Assembly (NCBI GenBank): GCA_044228285.1
Contig: JBGAVD010000002.1
Coordinates: 496,001-560,000 of the forward strand
Origin: JBBATK01 sp044228285
Lineage (GTDB): Bacteria > Bacteroidota > Ignavibacteria > Kapaibacteriales > NICIL-2
Direction of reading: 5' to 3'
DNA: 64,000 bases
Part shown: one piece after another, positions 26,768 to 34,337 of the stretch
Position numbering within the stretch: the stretch's first letter is position 1
How the letters are laid out: each line of letters starts with the position of its first letter
Notes under the pieces: generated by a model
The model's input: only the letters and a program-made list of their open reading frames with translations
Database searches by the model: none
What the model was told of the DNA's origin: nothing
Position numbers and translations under genes: made by a program

Positions 26768-28041
26768 AGACTCAAAAGACTCTCTTCACCAACATCTCTG
26801 AGCTGGTGTGTGTGTCGAAAGATGCTGCGCTGAGAAAGCTTGGAGAGCAGATGAATGATCTCTGTGTGCTCAAGAATGCAGCCATGTTGGTTGATACACA
26901 CATTCGTTGGATCGGCGCAAGCAAGGAGAGTCCCACAGTTGTTGACGAACAAACGACTATAGTAGACTGCTCACAACAGTGCATTCTTCCTGGTTTTGTC
27001 GATTCACATACTCATGTGGTATTTGCTGGCTCACGATCCCACGAGTTTGCTCGCAGATTACAAGGAGTTTCTTATCAGCAGATTGCGAGTGAAGGTGGTG
27101 GAATTCTCTCCACCGTGAAAGCTGTCCGCGAAGCCACAGAAGAGGAGCTGATGCTGCAGGCAAAGACTCTCGTACTAAGCGCTCTGAAGCATGGAACAAC
27201 TAGTATTGAAATTAAGAGTGGGTATGCCCTCAGCGTTGAGGATGAACTAAAGATGCTTCGTGCTATTCGTCGTCTGCGCACCGAGGTACCGTCACACATA
27301 AGCGCAACCTTTCTCGGTGCTCATGACTTCCCGCCAGAGTACGCACACGATCGCGAAGCCTATGTTGATCTCATCTGCAAAGAGATGATCCCAGCTGTCA
27401 GCAGCGAACAGCTGGCAGATTACTGTGATGCATTCTGTGATGTAGGTTATTATACGGTTGAACAAACTGAACGCATTTTCAGAACAGCTCAAGAACACGG
27501 TATGCGACTACGTTTGCACGCCGATGAACTCGGCTGTGTTCATGCAGCGGAACTTGCTGCGCGTATGGGTGCCGACTCCGCTGACCACTTGTTATTCGTG
27601 AGCGATCAAGGGATCAAAGACTTAGCGGCGAGTGGTACAGTAGCCACCTTGCTGCCAGGAACAGCATACACACTACGTCTTCCATATGCACCATCTAAGA
27701 AACTCATCGAAGCAGGAGCCTGCGTCGCATTAGCAACCGATTGTAATCCCGGCTCGTGTTTCAGCGAGAATATGCAAGGGATATTGTCGCTGGCCTGCTC
27801 CAACATGCATATGAGCATGGAGCAAGCAATCTCAGCAGCAACCTTGAACGGTGCAGCGGCACTTGGATCTTCATCACTGCGTGGCAGTCTAGAAGTAGGG
27901 AAGGAAGCAGATTTTCTGTTGCTGGATTGTCGATCCTATACCGACATGATCTACCACTTCGGCGTCAACCACGTGGAGCAAGTGTGGATAGGTGGTAAAT
28001 GTGTGCATGATGTTGATGCGGTAGCGACGACCGCGCGTTAA
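26758..28041 (+). CDS. hutI: Imidazolonepropionase
   Basis: From the ATG at 26758 the protein is 427 residues. It contains the metal ligands in DSHTHVVFAGSRSHEF (His84, His86), the HutI-specific ISEGGG-like ASEGGGILSTV, the HADELGC segment and the Asp in ATDCNPG. It hydrolyses imidazolone propionate to formimino-glutamate in histidine breakdown. The start gives a ten-base overlap with manC; an earlier frame start at 26689 lies deep in manC. The other hut genes are not in the window. Confidence 0.94.
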   Translation: MALKTQKTLFTNISELVCVSKDAALRKLGEQMNDLCVLKNAAMLVDTHIRWIGASKESPTVVDEQTTIVDCSQQCILPGFVDSHTHVVFAGSRSHEFARRLQGVSYQQIASEGGGILSTVKAVREATEEELMLQAKTLVLSALKHGTTSIEIKSGYALSVEDELKMLRAIRRLRTEVPSHISATFLGAHDFPPEYAHDREAYVDLICKEMIPAVSSEQLADYCDAFCDVGYYTVEQTERIFRTAQEHGMRLRLHADELGCVHAAELAARMGADSADHLLFVSDQGIKDLAASGTVATLLPGTAYTLRLPYAPSKKLIEAGACVALATDCNPGSCFSENMQGILSLACSNMHMSMEQAISAATLNGAAALGSSSLRGSLEVGKEADFLLLDCRSYTDMIYHFGVNHVEQVWIGGKCVHDVDAVATTAR

Positions 28042-29104
28042 CATTAACGCATGTGCGCCGAAGGCGCTATCTATTGCACGGCGCTGTGTAGAGACGCGAT
28101 TCATCGCGTCTCCGGTAAAGAATGGTACTGCAATGGTGTGAATGACACGTGCCGGATTACTCCTCACGTATACATGCGTTTGTGAAATGTTCTCAGGTGT
28201 ATTCTTTAGTGATGAATGCCTTTCTTGATCTGGTGTGTCACGTAGAGACGCGATTCATCGCGTCTCAGGTAAAGAATGGTAAAGGAATGGTGTGAATTAC
28301 CTGCGGTTCATATTCGATCCCACAACTGTATTCTTTTTTCTCAGGTGTGTTCTTTAGTGGAGACGCGATTTATCGCGTCTCTACAAGGTTCGTATTCTTT
28401 TTCTTGTATTCTTTGTGAATGACTTCGGCGCTACTTGATCTCTGTCGCCAGAGCGCGATTCACGTAGAGACGCGATTCATCGCGTCTCATCGGTAAAGAA
28501 TGGTCTGGTGTTTAGTGGAGACGCGATGAATCGCGGTCTCTATTCGATCCCACAACTGTATTCGCCTTCGGGTGTGATCTTTAGTGGGAGACGCGATTTA
28601 TCGTCTCATTAAAGAATGGAAAAGAGAATGGTGTGAATTCCATGTTCCAAATCGATTCCACAACTGTATTCTTTTTCTCAGGTGTATTCTTTAGTGGAGA
28701 CGCGATGAATCGCGCGATTTGAATGGCGCTGCTTGATCTGATGTGTCAGGTAGAGGCGCGATTCATCGCGTCTCAGGTAAAAATGGTAAAGGAATGGTGT
28801 GAATTACCCGCGGTTCATATTCGATTCCACAACTGTATTCTTCCTTCTCAAGGTGTATTCTTTAGTTGCGATGAATCGCGTCTCTTCGCTTCAGCGCCTT
28901 TGCTGCATGGTCTGGTGTGTTTAGTGGAGACGCGATGAATCGCGTCTCTACAAGGAAGGAGCCTTCGGCGCTGCTTGATCTGGTGTGTTAGAGACGCGAT
29001 TCATCGCGTCTCAGGTAAAGAATGGAAAAAGGAATGGTGTGAATTACCTGCGGTTCATATTCGCGCTGCGATGATCTGATCGTGCCCTTTGGCGCTGCAT
29101 GATC

Positions 29105-29246
29105 GTAGAGACGCGATTTATCGCGTCTCAGGTTAAGAATGGAAAAGGAATGGTGTGAATTACCCGCGGTTCATATTCGATTCCACAACTGTATTCTTTT
29201 TCTCAGGTGTATTCTTTAGTGGAGACGCGATGAATCGCGTCTCTAC
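29105..29246. mobile_element. 142-bp MITE-like element with palindromic terminal inverted repeats (copy a)
   Basis: The ends are GTA plus the TC/TT-centred palindrome on the left and the GA-centred palindrome plus TAC on the right. These are inverted repeats of about 25 bp. The 92-base interior is identical to that of the next copy. No transposase is encoded, so it would depend on a factor elsewhere. Confidence 0.6.
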
Positions 29247-29298
29247 AAGGATCGCTTTCTTGGAAGCGCCTTTGGCGCTGCATGATCTGGTGTGTCAC

Positions 29299-29440
29299 GT
29301 AGAGACGCGATTCATCGCGTCTCAGGTTAAGAATGGAAAAGGAATGGTGTGAATTACCCGCGGTTCATATTCGATTCCACAACTGTATTCTTTTTCTCAG
29401 GTGTATTCTTTAGTGGAGACGCGATGAATCGCGTCTCTAC
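29299..29440. mobile_element. 142-bp MITE-like element (copy b), 194 bp after copy a
   Basis: The interior is the same as in the copy at 29105-29246, with only a centre-base difference in the left palindrome. Copies a and b with their linker form a 194-bp tandem unit. Related complete forms lie at 28242-28384 (143 bp) and 29577-29720 (144 bp, right end not inverted). Confidence 0.6.
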
Positions 29441-29835
29441 AAGGATCGCTTGCTTGGAAGCGCCTTTGGCGCTGCATGAGCTGGTGTGTCACTTTAGTGG
29501 AGACGCGATGAATCGCGTCTCTACAAGGATCGCTAGCTTGGAAGCGCCTTCGGCGCTGCTTGATCTGGTGTGTCACGTAGAGACGCGATTCGTCGCGTCT
29601 CAGGCAAAGAATGGAAAAGGAATGGTGTGAATGACACGTATGTCCTTAATCGATCCCACAACTGTGTTCTTTTTCTCAGGTGTATTCTTTATTTGGAGAC
29701 GCGATTCATCGCGTCTCTACTGTGCAAGTCATCAGCAGAAATGAAGGAATGTGTTGTGCAACGTATTACATAACCGTGCAATCATGATTACACCCGAATA
29801 CACAACCAGTAGAGACGCGATGCATCGCGTCTCCA

Positions 29836-30150
29836 CACGCGACGGCTACCAACGCGACGGACTCAAACGCGACGGATCCCAACACAACGGATCCTAACAC
29901 AACGGATACCTACACGACGGACACCAACACGACGGAAACCAGCACGACAGACACTAACACGACAGACACCAACACGACAGACACTAACACGACGGATACC
30001 AACACGACGAAAACCAACACCACAGACAACAACGCGACGGACACCAACACGACAGACACCAACGCGACGGACACCAAATCGAAGGACACCCAATCGAAGG
30101 TCACCATCCCGTCGGATTCCTACGCGACGGACATCAGTTCAAGGGACACC
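29836..30150. repeat. 15-bp minisatellite, 21 units in perfect register
   Basis: The consensus unit is AACACGACGGACACC. Twenty-one units run from 29836 without a single-base slip and end on the last base of the metallophosphoesterase stop codon. Because 15 is a multiple of three, each frame reads as a pentapeptide repeat: N-T-T-D-T on the plus strand, G-V-R-R-V-like on the minus. The plus frame is open from 29788 to a TAA at 30151-30153 but has no start codon, so coding is not supported. Outer units are more diverged than the centre. Confidence 0.9.
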
Positions 30151-31514
30151 TAACCCAGCAACGGCCTGCGCTGACGAAGGGTAAACAGACTTATTTCTGG
30201 CGGAACGCCGATACGCATTGGTGGCCCAATGGTACCGAGGCCGCGGTTCACGTATAGTTGTTGTTCTGTGCTATTGTCTTTGTAGAGACCCGCCCATTGT
30301 TTATAAACGAACTGTGCGACGCTCAATTCTTGTCCGAGTATCTTCATCCCAACTTGTCCACCATGGGTGTGGCCACTGAGCATGAGGTCAATTGGTCGCT
30401 TGCCTCGCACTTCCTTGTCCCAGAAAGTTGGATCATGTGCTAAAAGGATCGTTGGATGTGCATCGCTTACTCCTATCATGGCAGTGCTGAGATCGCCATA
30501 GTTTTGTCCTAAGCCAGTGTTGTCAATAGCCACAAGTTGGAGCTTATCGGAGTTGACTTGGAATGAGTGGCTCTCGTTGACTAGCAACGTCATCCCGCAG
30601 TTGCGAATCACTGACTTTAGGAGTTCATGCTCAGCAGGTCTCATGTAGTGATCATGATTGCCTAGCGAAGCGAAGACTCCCATGTCTGCATGTAGCTTCT
30701 CTAACTCTGTTCGAATGACACGTAACTCGTCTGGTTGGAAATTCACGAAGTCGCCTGTGATGACAAGAATGTCAGGCTTTTCCAGGTCGATCAAACGACG
30801 TGTTTCCTGAAAGGCTTTGCTGTCACGCCACGAACCTGCATGAATGTCGGAGATCTGCGCAATACGGATTCCCTCAAATGCCGATGCCAAATGGGGAAGA
30901 TCTATGTCCTGTCTGTAAACGGTGATCTCATCTGTAGTATCAACACCTTTGCTCACCATATAGAAGGGAATTGCCGCCATTGACCAAGCGGTTGCTTGCA
31001 GCACTTTACGTCGACCTTCTAATGGTACGACAACACTCTTCGCAGCTGATGCCGTTAATGGGCTGATTGAGCCATTGCTCTCTGATTTATGATTCTGGAG
31101 TTCTGCACTGGTGTTGGTTACGATCTCTGAATTCTTGAGTTTTGATAGCTCATTTGCAGGCTGTTGTTTGCTAAATACTCGAGCCATCATTCTAAAGAAT
31201 GCCGCTATGAGTCGAATACAGTCCTTGATAACCAGGAAGAGCATGATGGGAATCTTGGGCACATACCAGATGGTTGTGGAGATGAACACAACAAACTGCC
31301 AGTTTTCTAGTTGTGACTGATTGCTCCGCACAAAGTTTACATAGGGAGAAAGCACTGCCATGCTCAATGCTAAAGTCCACGCTATGCGCGAGAGCCATGG
31401 ACTCCAACGCATATTCCGCACAAAGCGCTGCCAAGATGCAATGACGTAGACATCAATGAGTACAAGGACAACGGAAGAGGTGATAACGAACCAAAAAAGA
31501 CGCTTAGGATCCAT
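30150..31514 (-). CDS. Membrane-anchored metallophosphoesterase (YkuE/LpxG-like)
   Basis: The 454-residue protein has about four hydrophobic segments in the first 110 residues and a polar linker. A calcineurin-like domain follows from about 215. The metal-binding motifs are all present: ISDIHAG (Asp223, His225), ITGDFVN (Asp255), LGNHDHY (about 284-290), LLAHDP, and LSGHTHGG. The best-known relatives hydrolyse UDP-diacylglucosamine or other membrane phosphodiesters; the substrate here is unknown. It starts nine bases after the DUF4505-hotdog gene, so the two form an operon. The stop codon abuts the 15-bp minisatellite. Confidence 0.85.
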   Translation of the reverse strand: MDPKRLFWFVITSSVVLVLIDVYVIASWQRFVRNMRWSPWLSRIAWTLALSMAVLSPYVNFVRSNQSQLENWQFVVFISTTIWYVPKIPIMLFLVIKDCIRLIAAFFRMMARVFSKQQPANELSKLKNSEIVTNTSAELQNHKSESNGSISPLTASAAKSVVVPLEGRRKVLQATAWSMAAIPFYMVSKGVDTTDEITVYRQDIDLPHLASAFEGIRIAQISDIHAGSWRDSKAFQETRRLIDLEKPDILVITGDFVNFQPDELRVIRTELEKLHADMGVFASLGNHDHYMRPAEHELLKSVIRNCGMTLLVNESHSFQVNSDKLQLVAIDNTGLGQNYGDLSTAMIGVSDAHPTILLAHDPTFWDKEVRGKRPIDLMLSGHTHGGQVGMKILGQELSVAQFVYKQWAGLYKDNSTEQQLYVNRGLGTIGPPMRIGVPPEISLFTLRQRRPLLG

Positions 31515-31523
31515 ACGACGAAG

Positions 31524-32462
31524 TTATTCCGCAACATTGACGTTTATCTGCTCATCGACATTGTGAGCTGCTATTCGAATAAACAGAGCATTTGCTTCTG
31601 CCAAGACGACATCAGGCTGCGAAACACGCCGAATTTCGCCCTGAAGGTGGTTTTTACGGCCTTCACGTTTCTCTATCGATGCACTGAGTATGAGCTCTTC
31701 GCCAATAGGTACAGGGGCTCTGTATCGTACATTGAGCTGCGCTGTAGGAGCTTTGATGCCCATAGCTCCTAGGATTTTTCCCATTGTTTCATCGAGGAGA
31801 AGAGCAACAAAACCACCATGCATAATCTGTAAGGAGCCCATCAATCGGTTGTCTGCCGTGAACCAGCTGCGAACGCTCTTTTGTTCATCGTCATAGAGAA
31901 AACTCAATTTCAAACCGTGATCACTATCTCGTCCACAACCCACACAGCTGTTCCCAATGCGAGGGCGCAGTAATCGAAGACTACCCTCGATCTGCAAAGG
32001 TTCTATGACTTCAATCTGAGGATGTAAAGAGTCTACTTCGTGATACGCAAACCATGGACCCCAGGGATGAATGTTGCGCGCAAGCTCGACGGCTAGGGTC
32101 GGTGAAATCCGCCCATAAGAACCGACCGGTGCTGCATGATACAGCACACCATTCGCACCAAAACGAAGCTGCATTGGATTGAATGGCACTGAGTGCTGCG
32201 GAGCATAATGGAGATGTCCGTCAGCAAGTGACTGGAACACGATGGGTGTATCAACTGTGGCAAGGTAGTTCCACTCGGGACCACATTTGGCGTAGAAGCG
32301 ATAGTCTGGATACTGATCCGTAGTGTTCTCTTTCAGTGACGAATAGAGTCGCGCTAGAAACGCACTATCGTCCACTATTGCTCCGTCGTGAATAACATTG
32401 CCGCGCGCATCGACCGTATAAAAGTATTCCCGACGAGAAGGGGGCTTCGAAGTATTTTGCAT
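31524..32462 (-). CDS. DUF4505 (UPF0598)-hotdog thioesterase fusion protein
   Basis: Residues 11-150 match the DUF4505/UPF0598 family known from human C8orf82: REYFYTVDARGNV, KCGPEWNYLATVDTPIVF, SVPFNPMQL and GVLYHAAPVG. Residues 171-298 form a PaaI/4HBT hotdog thioesterase: CVGCGRDSDHGLKL, MHGGFVALLLDETMG (HGG 215-217, Asp224) and VRYRAPVPIGEEL. The frame is continuous with no stop or shift between them. Hotdog enzymes of this class cleave acyl-CoA or acyl-ACP thioesters; DUF4505 has no known role. The ATG at 32462 sits five bases after a TAAATTTG promoter box, so the mRNA may be leaderless. The metallophosphoesterase follows in the same operon. Confidence 0.85.
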   Translation of the reverse strand: MQNTSKPPSRREYFYTVDARGNVIHDGAIVDDSAFLARLYSSLKENTTDQYPDYRFYAKCGPEWNYLATVDTPIVFQSLADGHLHYAPQHSVPFNPMQLRFGANGVLYHAAPVGSYGRISPTLAVELARNIHPWGPWFAYHEVDSLHPQIEVIEPLQIEGSLRLLRPRIGNSCVGCGRDSDHGLKLSFLYDDEQKSVRSWFTADNRLMGSLQIMHGGFVALLLDETMGKILGAMGIKAPTAQLNVRYRAPVPIGEELILSASIEKREGRKNHLQGEIRRVSQPDVVLAEANALFIRIAAHNVDEQINVNVAE

Positions 32463-32466
32463 TGAG

Positions 32467-32474
32467 CAAATTTA
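32467..32474 (-). promoter_or_regulatory. TAnnTTTG box directly upstream of the DUF4505-hotdog gene
   Basis: On the minus strand 32474-32467 is TAAATTTG, ending four bases before the start codon. Transcription from it would begin at or next to the ATG. No good -33 element was seen. Confidence 0.4.
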
Positions 32475-32495
32475 CCACCTGTAGTGAAGGGATTC

Positions 32496-33092
32496 ATGAG
32501 AATTCTTGGAGTCGACCCCGGTTCTATTGTCTGCGGATATGGCGTCATCGACGTTGCCCAACCTCACCGTATAGAACTTGTTGAGTATGGGGTGATTGAG
32601 GCGAAGCGACAATTCACCGAGCTTCCTCGCAGGCTTGAGCTAATCTTTCAACGTCTTACTCAAGTCATTGAACGTACCGCACCAGATGAGGCAGCCTTCG
32701 AACAAGTCTTCTATGCCAAGAATGTACAATCACTTCTGAAACTCAGCCACGCCCGAGGCGTGGCAATGGTCGCAACAACCTTGCGACAAATCCCCATCGC
32801 AGAATATGCGGCCTTGCAGGTAAAGCAATGTGTAACAGGGAAGGGGCGTGCCTCTAAAGAACAAGTGCAGTTTATGGTGCAGAAGATGCTTAAGATCAAA
32901 GAAACTCCCGACTTCTTCGATGCAACGGATGCATTAGCCGTAGCAATCACTCATGCAATGCGTGGAAACAACGCGCTTCCTGCATCTTCATCAGCGCGAA
33001 AAACCAGCTCAGGCCGCTCGGCGAGCTCCTGGGCAGACTTTGTGAAAAACAATCCTGAGAGAGTCGTAAAACCAGGCTCGACAAAGTCGTAA
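32496..33092 (+). CDS. ruvC: Crossover junction endodeoxyribonuclease RuvC
   Basis: From the ATG at 32496 the product is 198 residues. It shows the RuvC acidic residues: Asp7 in ILGVDPGS, Glu in AFEQVFYAKN, and the final pair in FFDATDALAVAITH. It cuts Holliday junctions with RuvAB. The last 35 or so residues form a Ser/Arg/Lys-rich tail beyond the usual fold. A GTG at 32484 could extend the N-terminus, but the ATG follows GAAGGGA and fits the family start. It is divergent from the DUF4505-hotdog gene. Confidence 0.94.
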   Translation: MRILGVDPGSIVCGYGVIDVAQPHRIELVEYGVIEAKRQFTELPRRLELIFQRLTQVIERTAPDEAAFEQVFYAKNVQSLLKLSHARGVAMVATTLRQIPIAEYAALQVKQCVTGKGRASKEQVQFMVQKMLKIKETPDFFDATDALAVAITHAMRGNNALPASSSARKTSSGRSASSWADFVKNNPERVVKPGSTKS

Positions 33093-33417
33093 TTGCTTCC
33101 TAAACGAATCTCGATAGTATTCAAGTGTCGAACACAGTGCCGGCTCTAGGCTTTTATAGCGGCATTATAGCGACACTTTAGCCTCTGAGAACGCGCTGGA
33201 ACCTTCTTCATGAGTCTTTTCTCTATGCATCGACTTCGTCGCTGCTTATCCTCCTTTCGTTGCTTTACATGGTCTGTAGGCTTGTTGAACAGGAATAAAG
33301 GGGGACGTATGAAAAAGATCAAGTGTGCGACGACGAGTTTTCAGTAATAGGGTGAAAAAAAAGCCGTTTGGATCTATTGATTCCAAACGGCTTTTGAGAT
33401 TCTAGAATGTTCTTTCC
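33093..33417. other. Intergenic region between convergent ruvC and nuoK
   Basis: This 325-base gap holds the nuoJK terminator at its right end. The rest has no coding frame, repeat or RNA that I can recognise. Confidence 0.5.
33355..33393 (-). terminator. Intrinsic terminator of the nuoJ-nuoK unit
   Basis: A 12-bp stem (33361-33372 with 33382-33393) with a nine-base loop is followed on the minus strand by a T-run (33360-33355). It lies 25 bases past the nuoK stop. Confidence 0.88.
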
Positions 33418-33732
33418 TTACCACTTCATCACGTTTACCTGATCGACGTAGATGGTCCGCTTGATGCGGAACAGGGCTAATACGATTGCCAATCCAACTG
33501 CTGCTTCAGCAGCAGCTACCGCCATGATGAAGAACACGAAGATTTGTCCTGCACTGTCACCCAAGTACTGTGCAAAGCTCACGAACGAGAGGTTCACTGC
33601 GTTGAGCATAAGCTCAATCGACATAAAAATGATGATCGCATTTCGACGTGTAACAACGCCAATCACACCGAGTGTGAAGAGCAAGCCGGAGAGCGATAAA
33701 TACCATTCAATGGGAACTGTTTGCAGATTCAT
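33418..33732 (-). CDS. nuoK: NADH-quinone oxidoreductase subunit K
   Basis: The 104-residue protein has three transmembrane helices and the two conserved membrane glutamates, in FMSIELMLNAVNL and AVAAAEAAVGLAI. NuoK is part of the proton-pumping membrane arm of complex I. It starts 44 bases after nuoJ and is followed by a strong terminator. No other complex I genes are in the window. Confidence 0.94.
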   Translation of the reverse strand: MNLQTVPIEWYLSLSGLLFTLGVIGVVTRRNAIIIFMSIELMLNAVNLSFVSFAQYLGDSAGQIFVFFIMAVAAAEAAVGLAIVLALFRIKRTIYVDQVNVMKW

Positions 33733-33776
33733 GGGCTGTGTAATCGTAATGAAGATGCACCAAAAAACAAAAGCGA

Positions 33777-34286
33777 TTAGTCGACGTGGCGTTTTGCTAA
33801 GATCACCGCACCTATGAGTGCAGTAAGAAGCAACAGCGAAATGATTTCAAATGGGAAAAGGTACTGTCCGAAGAGAACGGTTCCAATGTTCTCGGTTGTT
33901 CCAAGTGTCAATGCCTGAGGCGAAAGCGCTGGGTAATTTGTAGGGCGCGACATGAAAACTGTTGCCAGCGTAAGGACAAACGCAGCGGAAAAGGTGACAC
34001 CTAAGGCTTTGGTCAAGCTGAACTTCTCATGGGCTCGTTCTTCTTTTCCAACATTCAGAAGCATGATAACGAAAACAACTAATACCATGATTGCCCCGGC
34101 GTAGACCAAAATCTGTACAATAGCTACGAACTGTGCTTGGAGTGTTAAGTACAGACCAGAAAGCATAAAGAAGTGTGCAACCAAATTCATGGCCGCTGAA
34201 ACCGGATTGCGACGCGTTATGGTGCCAATAGCAGTTGCAATGGCTCCAATGCCGAGAAGCATGAATAACAAAACCTGAGTTGACAT
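33777..34286 (-). CDS. nuoJ: NADH-quinone oxidoreductase subunit J
   Basis: The 169-residue product has five hydrophobic helices and the NuoJ signature VAIVQILVYAGAIMVLVVFVIMLLN. It is a membrane-arm subunit of complex I. It lies 51 bases after the AddB-like gene on the same strand, so it could share that transcript or use a promoter in the gap, where TATATTCG is a near match to the TAnnTTTG box. Confidence 0.92.
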   Translation of the reverse strand: MSTQVLLFMLLGIGAIATAIGTITRRNPVSAAMNLVAHFFMLSGLYLTLQAQFVAIVQILVYAGAIMVLVVFVIMLLNVGKEERAHEKFSLTKALGVTFSAAFVLTLATVFMSRPTNYPALSPQALTLGTTENIGTVLFGQYLFPFEIISLLLLTALIGAVILAKRHVD

Positions 34287-34337
34287 AGTTGCTATACTGA
34301 AGTGATTTCCCCTGCGAATATAGGAAAAAAGCCCGGC

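Larger units (their letters stand above)
28091..29833. repeat. Array of about 19 copies of a 22-bp palindrome
   Basis: The core is arm GAGACGCGAT, a two-base centre, and arm ATCGCGTCTC. Copies start at 28091, 28245, 28360, 28467, 28518 (one extra base), 28588 (short), 28697 (right arm broken), 28753 (one substitution), 28868 (left arm cut), 28927, 28991, 29108, 29222, 29302, 29416, 29500, 29580 (one change), 29696 and 29812. Centres are TC, TT, GA or GC. Copies with TC and GA are reverse complements and often alternate. The sequence between copies is also repeated, including GCGCC-loop-GGCGC hairpins. The array fills the gap between convergent hutI and the metallophosphoesterase. No gene is supported inside it. 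Confidence 0.95.

Noticed and set aside
29155..29630. Two overlapping plus-strand frames of 65 and 93 codons in the repeat array
   Set aside because: They arise from copies of the 194-bp unit read from GTG codons; the unit is not a multiple of three and the products repeat each other. No ribosome site or domain was found.
28091..29833. Possible CRISPR array
   Set aside because: The repeats are regular in size but spacing varies from about 40 to 150 bases, the 'spacers' are themselves repeated, several repeats are truncated, and no cas gene is near.
29863..30107. Minus-strand frames with G-V-R-R-V and V-S-V-V-L-like repeats
   Set aside because: They are just two frames of the 15-bp minisatellite, without start context or homology.
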